Shown: positions 40,401 to 47,515 of the stretch, in pieces
Position numbering within the stretch: the first letter of the stretch is position 1
Layout: each line of letters opens with the position of its first letter
NCBI GenBank assembly: GCA_017511805.1
Contig: JAFWJA010000002.1
Span: forward strand, 1-64,000
Length of the DNA: 64,000 bases
Source: Bacilli bacterium
GTDB taxonomy: Bacteria > Bacillota_I > Bacilli_A > RF39 > UBA660
Reading direction: 5' to 3'
Program-made: the position numbers and the translations under genes
The notes under the pieces: generated by a model
Told to the model about the DNA's origin: nothing
Databases searched by the model: none
Seen by the model: only the letters and a program-made list of their open reading frames with translations

Positions 40401-43387
40401 CAAATTTAACTAATACTGGTACAACAAATATTAGTAATGGAACTATAACAAGTATGAATATGACTTCAGGAACAGCAAATATGAATAATGGTTCGGTTGA
40501 TACTTTAACTCTTACTAATGGAACATTTAATTTAATTGGAGGAAGTTTATATAATGTTACACTAAATAATGGTAGATTAAATGTTGGTGAAAAAGACGGT
40601 GTTGTTAGTGATACTGCTCCAACAATTTCATCAATTAATGAAACAGGTAGTGGAAAACTTAACTTCTATGATGGTAAGATAACTAATATAACAACATCAG
40701 TAGCTAGAAGCTTATTTGATGAAGTTGAAGATAATTACTATCCAATTAAAGAATCATATTATTATTTAACTAATGATCGTATAATAACAAACATAACTAA
40801 GGATATTCCTTATTCTTCAGTTCAAGACGCAATTGATAATGCTGATAATGGTGATACATTACAATTAAATAAGAACATAGTTCCTTTACCTAGTGAATTA
40901 CCATTTGAAATAGCATCTGGTCAAAATATTATATTTGACTTCAATAAAAAGAATGTTATTACTTATGTAGAATCATTTACTAATAATGGAACATTAAGCT
41001 TTATAACTAGTGATGACTTCACAAGTAGCGATAGACTAGCAAATTTAATAGTAACAAATAATGGAACATTAACAATGGATGATATTTATGTTAACAAACT
41101 TACTATAAATAGTACTTCTAATTCGACATTATCATTAAATGATATAAATAGTTCACAAGCAAATATTACAAATTCTGGAACAACAACTATTACCGATTCG
41201 GCATTAAGTGGATTAACGTTAACAAATAATGGTACGCTAAACGCTAGTAATTTAAATACTAGTTCAACATATGCAAATATATCAAATACTGGTAACATGA
41301 CTGTTAATGGAGGAACAATTAATGCATCATTAAATAATAGTAATCAAATTACTTTATCTGATGTTACTCTATATTTAAATTATATTACAAATACAGGTAC
41401 AATAAATTTAACAAATGGATCGATATCTACAACATCAAATGGTACTATTACAAATGATGGTACGATAAGTACTAATCAAACTGCAATTCCTTATCTTAAT
41501 ATTTCTAATGTTGGAGTAATTAGTATTGATAGTGCTCCATCAATTGGAACATTAAACATAACAGGAACAGGTACAGTATCAGTATCAGATTCTACACCAT
41601 CAAGCGCAACTATTGAAGGTAATACTGTTAACCTAACTAATACAAAAGCTAATACAGTAACAATAAATGATTCTGGTAGTATATCAGGAACAACTATAAC
41701 AACTATGTATGATAGAGGAACAAATGAAGTAGCTATAACTAATTCATCTCATGTTAATAATATTTATGTTAATAACAGTTACATTACAATGGATGCATCT
41801 ATAGTAGATAGATTTGTTACTGAAAGTGAAGAAATAACTCCTAGAATAGTTGCTAGAAATGGTAGTGAAATAGGAACAACAGAAAATACAAAAGTACATG
41901 GCTACTATAATATAGAATTAGTTGATTCAACTTCTACTGGTAGACTTGTTGCTCAATATGTAACAGCTACTAATAGTACAATTAATGGTGAAATACCAGT
42001 TAATGAAGTATATAATCATAAATCATGTATATATTATTCAACAAGTCATACTACAGAATGTGATTACTACTATGATTATGATAAACCAACAACTTGTACA
42101 TTTACTAATTCAAATATAAATGCCACAGCTGCATGTTCTAACTATGAAATTAATGGCTCAACTATTGTTGGAGATGTTGGACCATACACAATGCAACATA
42201 GTAAATCATCTGATCGTTATCCTAATCCATATGAAGTTAGCTTTGTAGGTAATAATTTCAATATAGTTGATAGTACAATTACAGGTAAAGTATCAGGTTA
42301 TAATGCTGATATTACAAATAGTACAATTAATGGTAATGTATCAATGTTTGAATCTGTAAATATGTATTCAGGTGTAATAAGTGCTGAAACTGGAGTAGGT
42401 TTAACAACAAGTAATTTAACACTTGGATCAAATGACGGAACTGTTGATTATAATAATCCAGAAATTAATGGTGAAACAGTAGGTGCAGAAGCAAGTTCTA
42501 TATACTTCTATGATGGTAAAGTTAGTGGTGAAGTTGCATTAACTGGTCGTATGAGTGCTATTGCTCCTAATAACAAGACTGACATTATTAATGTTGATGG
42601 TAAACAAATAATTAGATTAGTACCAGTAGGTGAGGAAGAAGCTGTAGCTGAAACTGATAATAAATTCTATGCTGACTTACAAGCTGCTGTTAATGATTGT
42701 GTTGATGGTGGTACAGTTAAATTACGTAGAGATGTAACATTAGACGAAAACAATCAAGTAATAGTTCCAGAAGGTAAGTCAATAATTATAGATTTAAATA
42801 ACCATCAAATAGTTAATGATGAGTATTTAATAGGTAGTTATACAATTACTGATAGTACTAATCCAAATTTAGAAGGATCAGTTTATAATAACTATGCAGA
42901 TATAACAGAAACTGCTAATGCGACTAAAAACATAATAGTATATCAAATGGAAGATGGTAATGCATTAGATAGTACTGAAACTTATAAGTTATATCAATTA
43001 ATAGATGATCAATATAAGATAGTAGGACTTTCTGAAGATGAACTAGGTACATATAGTGTATCTGGTGGTACAGAAAAATTAAAAACAATTAAGGGAAAAC
43101 TATACTTAAATGGATTATCAACAGGTTACTATAAATTAGTATCTAATACCAATAGAGAAATAGACTTTACTGTTGATTATGATAGTGTAAGTTCTAACAT
43201 TAGAGAGAACGGAAGTTCACCTAGTGCTAAAGTAACTTCATCAGCAGTAGCGACAGTAATCTTAACATTCTCAACAGGTATATTAAGAACACCATGGATT
43301 ATAGTAATATTATTAGTTTTATCTCTAATAGTAACAGGAATAATTGTTATTAATAAAAAGGGTAAAAAACAAAAAGAAGTAATATAA
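28409..43387 (+). CDS. Giant repeat-rich cell-surface protein (4992 residues)
   Basis: This single ORF of about 15 kb encodes an adhesin-like surface protein. An N-terminal anchor or signal (residues ~8-29) is followed by a Cna-B-like domain (~180-255, LSGTVIDEEGNLLSNIELSL). Two short Flg_new-type repeats (~395-523) and seven ~76-residue InlB-type repeats (525-1064, typical TYDLDGGSLAEGVTNP and GWTG) follow. Ig-like and chitobiase-like domains lie at ~1140-1310. Most of the remaining protein is Asn/Thr/Ser/Ile-rich short repeats (NGTINNS style) typical of parallel beta-helices. Another Cna-like module lies near 4845-4930. A C-terminal membrane helix and basic tail (INKKGKKQKEVI) end the chain; no LPXTG motif is present. 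GGTGTGAG precedes the ATG. Function is inferred only from architecture: host or surface attachment. Confidence 0.9.
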   Translation: MEKLKQKKYIALLLITILVVGIISLVSFGRPDKNAGLVKVRDVNVNSKVLSSVAETEGVTSKSYDEVDYVLSYTLDEITGLTTRDVVIRASLSDEESRYARFKKVSGPNYNSEVSESGKEIEINVNDVELGIAQRMTLKLIIENAPNGASINPSISVKEATGEYTNASINPIVVSTKSLSGTVIDEEGNLLSNIELSLYEGNMEIKRGYTDEDGKFSFTDILNGSYKVNVEEEIYEQIGNTEVLVTDESEVQIKVKRVEPYRIETHKYIEKLDLVVDGKEQHYTYDDAEKVLETIKKANEIKGEIEYKLVVKNEGEKAGTITRIEDEASEGLKLKESNTGWEEVDGKYYFRPYEGMTLKSREQVEIKLILEIESTNEAKTYLNKMTAKGEIYETVVYMINGQKYKEETVLQGEKVSRPETTIENLNGWYTDQNYTNRYNFNNPVNKDLILYAYSNEAKCNVTFIDFGTVYDEVQITCGETVSRPTDPSHTGYEFVEWQYNNRGFDFDNEINNDIELVSYYNLIDYRLRYNYNNGTLPEGVTNPTSYNIETPTFTLNNPDKPGYRFIGWTENEGDTPTITMTVTKGTTGAKTFTANYEVIPYTITYDLDGGSLAEGVTNPTEYNVETPTFTLNNPTKRGYDFAGWTGTNLTEPTKTVTVEQGTMGNLSYKATYTPKKYSIEYSGLTEEEEAALRNPEEYTIETETITLANPSNRVDGDGDLSEIFVGWTGTDLPNNTINVTIPKGSIGDREFEAHFIAADPEIYPITYDLKNGSLAEGETNPDSYTKHTDTFTLNNPSKNGYEFNGWTGTDLVAITNPVTIEKGSRGERSYEAHYTPINYRIEYNLDGGSLAEGAINPTEYNIETPTFTLYNPSKLGYRFIGWVGTDVQTPSDSVTIAQGSTGNRSYTAQYEKIKYTITYDLAGGSLAEGVSNPVEYYVDSNPITLNNPSKEAYDFVGWTGTGLSDTTHDVTIPTGSIGDRHYTAVFTPTVYHITYDLEGGSLAEGVTNPTTYTIESEDITLNNPSKTDYRFAGWTGTELQVRSKNVSIPQGSTGDREYDANYGENIFLVRFIVEGELYNTQSVRMGNTVSSPSNPGKQKNIFLYWSKENKPYNENPEQFSLSTPIVEDTTLYAIFQPIDPPIIEHTPTYWTNQNVTVTITTNFPTTYYEGSNPGVSYSGPFEVEENTTIAGVSSVNGIYSDTTVHPITNIDKVNPIIQNLSASSVTSTSFNVDVYALDDLSGIASITLYKDGDVVGTYTYPDDGINDRVDSFTLTNLEGGQTYIIKAIATDRAGNISAAVEQPFETGEPIVARIIGENGQMWQEENYINFSSLQAAIEYDDCVNTQCTIQMVTGTYESNVILNGQDITLDLNGQIVRGTIADYTIQNNGNFILIDSNENNAGILYNGTGSSLVNNDEFATITLGEDDVTVSITQPRVVGAAYGVNKASGTFNFYDGYIEGNYAIGGRVDDTPDSYSARVSSTVNAESHIKQKAILNRIEDAEARIGSTYYTRLYDAINEANSGNISESSEIELFKDTIETPGDYGFSYNGLSIVPDDEHIGESYSVIPIDLTETNSSRLVSITYKYYNIRTEDEETETDIISTYYSDYPSSLEILADSAFYSFDDLSYYSEDRRVILPEPSSLPVQLTEDDLSLHSTQITLSGGKKYNLYLKGNVEIVDISYVTNVPTELDEISELKYTDGSKIYGFDYDPETQSFRSNNNYKDGTIAFSQFEVDLTHREDHEISLTATLDTYAGRYDYALVIVSEKPTPVDYVSSQSYSALAAITGGSSYGRGPQPKAPEYEFGPYTYSKTLTGGKKYYVQMYYAKVNNNMPEEVYKNYGVKDEFVISNIVIHSKSIPNTGEYDVLTDFTSYNDDGTNMYTGTNWNDNTPYVQKSSMVYGQEIDYFLPIDLTNENYDYILTYNQYNNISSANYSYLTDNDKTLPYEYFNADKEKAIFFENNDQNYNISGQNSTNWHASSVLLEKGKKYYFHYAAKCLQSSCSSAEWGRTTLKQAGQPVFTLGRTFVNHGTEGSPNYTVVDSDEESLRFVDSQANNYVQFNNELWRIIGVFNTEDANGDVKPRIKIVRANSIGTGSWDVSHSTTSGAGTNDWTKSDLMMNLNPGYEENSIENPTILSEKYSHTANINDNGTKLSNYGDNWGNANITGTDRGDTSKAHVVSFPGAESIHVKIIYGGESNYYDWVCMWEGSHPDYTAYSNYSSSLTGKLGGGSNNVVEYDITGDTVTFSYRSDGGGYGNGYGYYAVITKNGSTEPVTSANVNNSLYWNKTNGYCYKNATTIQECNFSSNGIAEEYRDYIDEVKWDIGKKADSTPLSFAELFELEESDQWLGKVGLPNLSDIFYASGDYKPKNQGTPTRESCLNNGMADGSCITTNNWYYNMFKNATAWTIMGSTQDPPGYLIHVYPYNSSSITSSIVSSTSTYNINPVVYLDTKVYITGGSGLSKDPYTIALGNSDNEEIDNYYGLVPVEEEDEGPTIGYISADSSDYTKLRNLNSYGFDYDPETHTFTSQNFLDYGTIANTTVEIDLTDSISLKNLYIKTTGHYTYEGYIIINEDPEPIPLSIGMSSDYRPSVQNSSCSAGFNCNITSWDTVVPLQPGKKWYVHLSYINFESETYYGNSMSVQLKLDQSTYDYETLSKNIDINRNEDVDTVQILKDINANYYLTIDKEKSVILDLNGYNLRASSSGSFIRNKGEFEIIDTKADTTPGSIVTTSGNVITNANGGNVKLTTGIIESNSSNYGVQNVGTMEVGEDFTINGGTAGIYNKGTIDNLSGTITGKIGIDNYGTINDMDNVTITGTETSGITNVDKVSGATISAPNGTAINSQKVNNVEVTNTSISDSRYGIIANTITKLEDVNIDTDYIAIKSGMNDDNLVVDNVNVSNSMVSLELLSGELTIDDNFDMTYDGAIVNRGKMTIDTDKNEITKESSLYYSLVGNDAYACSNYQIANFNEMEIKQLPANNNMLISNSAYLTGSNFDARSVVTCIDGTTKPSTTTLNNVNTSLSSRDKYPHNPASTTIVNGGNIKSVTNSSINFTLNNVTVDNGDSTSNVIENNANIVINDSTVNGKISSGNNDNRIDITNSTTGEITSVGPLNISDSTVDGLVLGTTPSSSSNITYITNNLNNSTVTGNIENRKTSILNIPDSNVDTISNMGTIVLGVKETPVGQENPTTGAFINDGDLKFYDGVITSEDPNPVSGSGGIVDKAEGYDIVTDHVDDKYNMYLSNDNAVCKIGNVTYPSIMAAIDSIEDPTVETKIDVIKSHDTAEKIVNTKNVVIDLNGYTVHTYRNDFIENSGTMSVISSGEAGSMIHMNHGNTESTNQLASYSTIVNTGTFNENGILCYSLSLINENNGIANLNGGFFYKVTNANLNRYNGSFIYADYSNTRAEINGVTLVAVENHGYAHITGSAVHTVVNEKDLLLENNVVLNSFYYTSVINKNSTENIFCNNNNCPANEVWIKSGNYMSIQQDLSSVYDTYRSAIDQKIKIGSDTTTVDVLDYIYLEKGSVDMVNTSVYGAYNTSTSTVYVSGDSSIRSSIIKVDTTDRTGTSKDFTTLKTDSNTVTLSGTTIECRNSYNKSCNGVYGSVVMDNSTIDVLKKGIEGYRITMNSGSIKADTAITTTNTASIVDGIINSSSSAITCTNTTCNINIGYNSETMGNPTITSTSGGGINMSKGGTLNFANGTMTTYSTGIYGAAYSTSYPLHMNIGTIEMEGFDPNPTVETSHSAAIMFDSKNTSITRNTLDIYKGTVKSTYTIALYQYNGLVTFNLGNTNDSDVSKTNPRIETTANSSAIQMYSNTSNRFNFYDGVVIGKLNNSINATINQIEPNHSIITETVSSTLEKKYLGTPKVARIGETEFYSLNDAFEAANNGDIIELVSNITFIDSYDTINNTNKNLILDYNGYSITDKTTKDFINNSAQLELRNVNHTSKVSKIVNTGDLIFTSGSGVELVNNTGGKVTVTNGNVKLTNNGRADIQGGTISNLTNTGTTNISNGTITSMNMTSGTANMNNGSVDTLTLTNGTFNLIGGSLYNVTLNNGRLNVGEKDGVVSDTAPTISSINETGSGKLNFYDGKITNITTSVARSLFDEVEDNYYPIKESYYYLTNDRIITNITKDIPYSSVQDAIDNADNGDTLQLNKNIVPLPSELPFEIASGQNIIFDFNKKNVITYVESFTNNGTLSFITSDDFTSSDRLANLIVTNNGTLTMDDIYVNKLTINSTSNSTLSLNDINSSQANITNSGTTTITDSALSGLTLTNNGTLNASNLNTSSTYANISNTGNMTVNGGTINASLNNSNQITLSDVTLYLNYITNTGTINLTNGSISTTSNGTITNDGTISTNQTAIPYLNISNVGVISIDSAPSIGTLNITGTGTVSVSDSTPSSATIEGNTVNLTNTKANTVTINDSGSISGTTITTMYDRGTNEVAITNSSHVNNIYVNNSYITMDASIVDRFVTESEEITPRIVARNGSEIGTTENTKVHGYYNIELVDSTSTGRLVAQYVTATNSTINGEIPVNEVYNHKSCIYYSTSHTTECDYYYDYDKPTTCTFTNSNINATAACSNYEINGSTIVGDVGPYTMQHSKSSDRYPNPYEVSFVGNNFNIVDSTITGKVSGYNADITNSTINGNVSMFESVNMYSGVISAETGVGLTTSNLTLGSNDGTVDYNNPEINGETVGAEASSIYFYDGKVSGEVALTGRMSAIAPNNKTDIINVDGKQIIRLVPVGEEEAVAETDNKFYADLQAAVNDCVDGGTVKLRRDVTLDENNQVIVPEGKSIIIDLNNHQIVNDEYLIGSYTITDSTNPNLEGSVYNNYADITETANATKNIIVYQMEDGNALDSTETYKLYQLIDDQYKIVGLSEDELGTYSVSGGTEKLKTIKGKLYLNGLSTGYYKLVSNTNREIDFTVDYDSVSSNIRENGSSPSAKVTSSAVATVILTFSTGILRTPWIIVILLVLSLIVTGIIVINKKGKKQKEVI
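29981..31602 (+). repeat. Seven InlB/Flg_new-type protein repeats in the giant gene
   Basis: Seven units of about 225-260 bp each encode TYDL-GGSLAEG-NP...TLNNPSK-GY-F-GWTGT...G-YTA-Y. The third unit (30433 onward) is the most diverged and carries a short insertion. These are the Listeria-Bacteroides style repeats found in internalins and many gut surface proteins. Confidence 0.88.
34570..35825 (+). other. Module split by an inserted CUB-like domain inside the giant protein
   Basis: A module beginning YVQFNNELWRIIGVF (34570) and resuming at LYWNKTNGYCYKN (35257), with the end near YTIALG, is interrupted by a Gly/Tyr-rich segment (about 34875-35220; SFPGAESIHVKIIYGG, SYRSDGGGYGNGYGYY). That segment resembles a CUB or lectin-type sandwich. 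The outer module type recurs in surface proteins of uncultured Bacillota, from memory. Confidence 0.4.
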
Positions 43388-43402
43388 TTACTTCTTTTTT
43401 TG
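43371..43402 (+). terminator. Terminator of the giant gene
   Basis: Stem GAAGTAAT/ATTACTTC (43376-43383 with 43387-43394), extended by A/T pairs, overlaps the last codons and stop. Confidence 0.85.
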
Positions 43403-43411
43403 TGTTATAAT
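43403..43411 (+). promoter_or_regulatory. Extended -10 promoter of surface protease 1
   Basis: TGTTATAAT (hexamer 43406-43411) follows the terminator T tract and lies 22 bases before the start codon. Confidence 0.55.
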
Positions 43412-43433
43412 TATAATAGGGAGATTAGATAGT

Positions 43434-46400
43434 ATGAAATATAACAAGAAGTACACATTATATTTAGTAATTTCATTTGTTTTATTAATTAGTTTCGTAC
43501 TAATTGTTTTAACTAGATCTGGCTTTTTATTTAAAGTAGATTCTAATGTTAGTACTATCGTTAACTCAGAGAAACTAGATGTTTCATTTAAACCATCAAA
43601 TAATACTATTAATATAGATAGTGATTCTGATAATTTAGAATATCAAGTAGTAACATCAGATTTTGATGTTGTTAATAATACTAGAATAATATTAAAGGAT
43701 AGAGATCATTATTTAGCAGCATATGATAAATATATTGATAAGTATAAAGAAGAATTATCTTCTTTAGATCTAAATAGTGAAGAGGCAAAAGAACTACAAT
43801 CTCTAATAGATAGATTTAGTACTGGAAAAACTGCTGTTATTGAAGAAAATAATAACAAAATTAATAAAGTGCTTGGGGATTTATCTTTATCAGATTCATG
43901 GGAAAGAGTAGAAAATAAAAGTATTACTGTGGAAAATAATGGCAGCGATAAATTAATATTTGTTAAAGATGATGATGAAAATTATATATATTATTCATTA
44001 GAATCAGTTGAAATACCTGATAACAAACAATGTGTTATTAGAGAAGACTATTTAAAATATCTATCATTATCTGATAAAGAAAAGGAAAATGTAGAGATAA
44101 TACCTGATATATGTGAAGAAACAAATGAATATGTTGATAATTCTAGTGATGATTCAGGTGTATATGGTTCTAAATATCCAGAAAACTTTGGTACAGATGA
44201 ATTTTTTAATACTACACATATGAAGATTAAAGACCAAATGAGTACACCATTTTGTGTAATGTTTTCTACTATGGCTACTTTAGAAAATTATTTATATTCT
44301 AAATATCATCAACATTATTCATTTTCTGAAAGATATGCTGCTTTAAAGATGACTAGACCATTTTATGATGATAATAATCATAACCAAGTAAATGTAATAG
44401 GTTATAGAACTGATTTAGATCATGGTTTCTCAAACTGGTCTGCAGCTAAATTAATAGGATATTATGGGCCTATATATGATGATGAATTGGCTTGGTTAGA
44501 TAGTACAGCAAAAGCTAAAATAAGTACTATTGAAGGTAAAGTTGGAAGAGTAGATGTTAATGAAATTAGGGTAACAAATAATCTTTCATTAGATGAGATA
44601 AAAGAAAATGTAGTTACAAATGGCGCTACTAAAACAGGAGCCTACATAACTACTTATGATTTTAAAAATAAATATTATTTTTATAGAAAATCAGATTCAT
44701 CTACACATGCGATTACTATAATAGGATGGGATGATACTATTCCTAAGACTATGTTCCAAAGTGGAGTGAGTGTTCCAAGTTCAGATGGTGCATTAATAAT
44801 TAAAAATTCATATGGTACATATGATGAACATAGTTTAAATGGATATTTCTATATGTCTTATTCACAATTCCGTAGAAATTATATGGCTATTCAAGATGCA
44901 GATTTTGATTTTAATGATAACCAATATTTTTATGACTATGGAGTAAATGTAGAATCAGGTGATGCTACTTTTCAAGCAATTAAAATAACTAAGAATAATG
45001 CTAGAGAACAATTAAAAAGAATAAAATATGCAGTATATAATGATACAAAAGTAAGTATTTATTATATACCTAATGGTAATACAGAATTAAAGATAAGTAA
45101 TGCCACTAAATTAGCAGAAAATATAATAGTAAAAGCAGGTATTCATACATTTGATTTAGATCAACCTATTGAATTAACTAATGATACTGCATATATAATT
45201 ATTTCTGCTACAAATGAAGAAGATTTAGCAGTTCAAAAATATGATACTAGTGATACACCTTCTTCTTCATTAAGAAATAAAATGTTCTATTCAGCAACAG
45301 GGTCTTCCTTTTTAGATTTTTCAAATATAGGATATTCACCTATGATAGCGGCTTATACTGATAATATAGTAGATACAGATACTATAAAACCTGATGTACA
45401 ACTACATTTAGGATCAGAAGATAAAGCTACTAGCCAATCATTATTATTACAATGTCATGATAAAGGCGGAGTAACAGGATATTATTTTGGAACTTCTAAT
45501 CCATCTATATCAGATATGACTAATACAGAAGATTTAGTTAAATTAAAAGAAGAAGGAATAATAAAAAATAATATTACAAATGGAACATATTACTTAGGAT
45601 GTAAAGATGCTGCTGGTAATTCAGATGTAGTAAGTGTTATTATTAGAAAATATACTGTTAATAATTATTATGAAAAGATTGAAGCTACTTCTACAGATGT
45701 ATCAGATGAAAATTATGATTTAGTTTCATCTCATACTTATTATATAAGAGATAATGGTAGTTTTTATCCAGATGAAGTTCATGATCATTTAGGCACTTTT
45801 AAAGGATATAGTACAATAGGAAATGGGTTAACTACTTCAAGAATAACAGTTTCAAGTGACAATGCTAATTATAATATGTATTTTAGTAGAAACAAGGTTA
45901 CATATACAATTAGTTCAACTATTAACAGGGGAAAAATAACTGCGAAGACTGTAATTCAACCTAATAATGAAATAACAGTAAATTTCTTTGGATTTGATGA
46001 TGCCTTTAGTTTTACTAAAACTATTGATGTAAAAGAAGGAGATACTTTAAAAGTAACAGCAACTCCAAATTCTGGATATTATTTAGATTCATGGAATGGT
46101 GCTATTACAGGTAGTGCATCTCCAACATATATTCCATATGATTATAATACAACTAATAGAAATATAACAGCTTCATTTAGTACAACAGTTACTACTCATA
46201 CAGTAACATTTATGAATGGTGATGAAGTATATGATGATGTTCAAGTATTAAAAGATGGAACACCTGCATCACAACCAGTTAATCCAACTAATGGTGATAA
46301 AAAATTCAAATATTGGAGTACATCTACTACTGGTACAGCATATGACTTTAGTACAGCAGTAACTAGTGATTTAACTTTATATGCTATATATGAACAAGAT

Positions 46401-47438
46401 ACATATACAGTTAGATTTAAAAAAGATGGTAAAAACTATATAGAACCATATACTGTTACATCAGGAGAAAAAATAACTGCTCCAACACCAAATCCAGAAA
46501 AAGATGGCTATACATTTAAATACTGGAGTACAAAGTCTAATGGAACTGCATATAATTTTAATACACCAGTAACAAGTAATATAACTTTATATGCAGTATT
46601 TGAAATAAAAACTTATACAGTAACATTTAAAAATGGTAATGATACTTTTGGTACACCAATTACTGTTAATCATGGAGAAACTGTAACTCCACCAAGTACT
46701 AATCCAGAACAAGCTGGTCGTACATTTACTCATTGGAGTATATTAGAAAATGGAGAAACTCCATATAACTTTAGTACAGCAGTAACAGGTAATATAACTT
46801 TATATGCAGTATTTTCAAATGATACATATACAGTAACATTTAAAAATGGAAATAGTAATTATGGTAGTCCAATTACAGTTAATTATGGAGAAACTGTAAC
46901 CGCACCAAGTACAACTCCTAAAAAAGATGGATATACTTTTAGTTATTGGAGTTTAACTGCTAATGGTGAAGCATTTGATTTTACTACACCAATAACTAAG
47001 AATACAGATTTATATGCAGTATATTCCTTAAATGAACTAAGTCTTAGAAATACAAAAAATATGCATGTTACTGATAGTAAATTTTATGCTAGACCAGTTA
47101 ATAATCTATATGTAGATAGAGGTAGTATATTTAATAACTTAGTATCTACCGCAGAAGTAAAGATATATGATAAAAACAATTCTGAAATATCTACTAATAG
47201 TACACCTATAGGAACAGGTTATAAGATTAAATCAGGAACTAATGTATTTGATTTTGTAATTTATGGTGATGTAGATCAAAATGCAATAGTTAATACAAAT
47301 GATTTAAGAATAATATATAAAATAATTACATCTTCAATAGAAGTAGGCGAATTAAATTTAGAAGCAGCTGATTATGATGGAGATGATACTGTAACTGTTA
47401 ATGATTTAAGAAATACGTACTTATTAATAACTAAATAA
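43434..47438 (+). CDS. Cell-surface papain-family protease 1 with dockerin-like C-terminus
   Basis: This is a 1334-residue extracellular cysteine protease (C1A family), first of four paralogues. An N-terminal anchor helix (LYLVISFVLLISFVLIVL) precedes a ~230-residue leader or pro-region. The papain domain has oxyanion Gln and nucleophile in DQMSTPFC (C274), H425 in STHAITIIGWDD and N458 in IKNSYG. A lectin-like beta domain follows (~480-640), then an Ig-like domain with CHDKGGVTGYYFGTSNPS. A bacterial-repeat domain (PNSGYYLDSW) and four Flg_new repeats (~920-1200) come next. The final 60 residues hold two dockerin loops (DVDQNAIVNTND, DYDGDDTVTVND). Substrates are unknown. Confidence 0.88.
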   Translation: MKYNKKYTLYLVISFVLLISFVLIVLTRSGFLFKVDSNVSTIVNSEKLDVSFKPSNNTINIDSDSDNLEYQVVTSDFDVVNNTRIILKDRDHYLAAYDKYIDKYKEELSSLDLNSEEAKELQSLIDRFSTGKTAVIEENNNKINKVLGDLSLSDSWERVENKSITVENNGSDKLIFVKDDDENYIYYSLESVEIPDNKQCVIREDYLKYLSLSDKEKENVEIIPDICEETNEYVDNSSDDSGVYGSKYPENFGTDEFFNTTHMKIKDQMSTPFCVMFSTMATLENYLYSKYHQHYSFSERYAALKMTRPFYDDNNHNQVNVIGYRTDLDHGFSNWSAAKLIGYYGPIYDDELAWLDSTAKAKISTIEGKVGRVDVNEIRVTNNLSLDEIKENVVTNGATKTGAYITTYDFKNKYYFYRKSDSSTHAITIIGWDDTIPKTMFQSGVSVPSSDGALIIKNSYGTYDEHSLNGYFYMSYSQFRRNYMAIQDADFDFNDNQYFYDYGVNVESGDATFQAIKITKNNAREQLKRIKYAVYNDTKVSIYYIPNGNTELKISNATKLAENIIVKAGIHTFDLDQPIELTNDTAYIIISATNEEDLAVQKYDTSDTPSSSLRNKMFYSATGSSFLDFSNIGYSPMIAAYTDNIVDTDTIKPDVQLHLGSEDKATSQSLLLQCHDKGGVTGYYFGTSNPSISDMTNTEDLVKLKEEGIIKNNITNGTYYLGCKDAAGNSDVVSVIIRKYTVNNYYEKIEATSTDVSDENYDLVSSHTYYIRDNGSFYPDEVHDHLGTFKGYSTIGNGLTTSRITVSSDNANYNMYFSRNKVTYTISSTINRGKITAKTVIQPNNEITVNFFGFDDAFSFTKTIDVKEGDTLKVTATPNSGYYLDSWNGAITGSASPTYIPYDYNTTNRNITASFSTTVTTHTVTFMNGDEVYDDVQVLKDGTPASQPVNPTNGDKKFKYWSTSTTGTAYDFSTAVTSDLTLYAIYEQDTYTVRFKKDGKNYIEPYTVTSGEKITAPTPNPEKDGYTFKYWSTKSNGTAYNFNTPVTSNITLYAVFEIKTYTVTFKNGNDTFGTPITVNHGETVTPPSTNPEQAGRTFTHWSILENGETPYNFSTAVTGNITLYAVFSNDTYTVTFKNGNSNYGSPITVNYGETVTAPSTTPKKDGYTFSYWSLTANGEAFDFTTPITKNTDLYAVYSLNELSLRNTKNMHVTDSKFYARPVNNLYVDRGSIFNNLVSTAEVKIYDKNNSEISTNSTPIGTGYKIKSGTNVFDFVIYGDVDQNAIVNTNDLRIIYKIITSSIEVGELNLEAADYDGDDTVTVNDLRNTYLLITK

Positions 47439-47465
47439 AAGAAACATTTTATATGTTTCTTTTTG
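47437..47465 (+). terminator. Terminator of surface protease 1
   Basis: Stem AAAAGAAACAT/ATGTTTCTTTT (47437-47447 with 47453-47463). Confidence 0.85.
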
Positions 47466-47494
47466 TTTACAAAAAATAGTATTTTTATTATAAT
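47466..47494 (+). promoter_or_regulatory. Promoter of surface protease 2
   Basis: TTTACA (47466-47471), a 17-base spacer and TATAAT (47489-47494) lie 21 bases before the start codon. Confidence 0.75.
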
Positions 47495-47515
47495 TATAAT
47501 AGGAGATTAGCATAA

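Noticed and set aside
43230..43387. LPXTG sorting signal at the end of the giant protein
   Set aside because: There is a hydrophobic helix and basic tail but no LPXTG or close variant before it.
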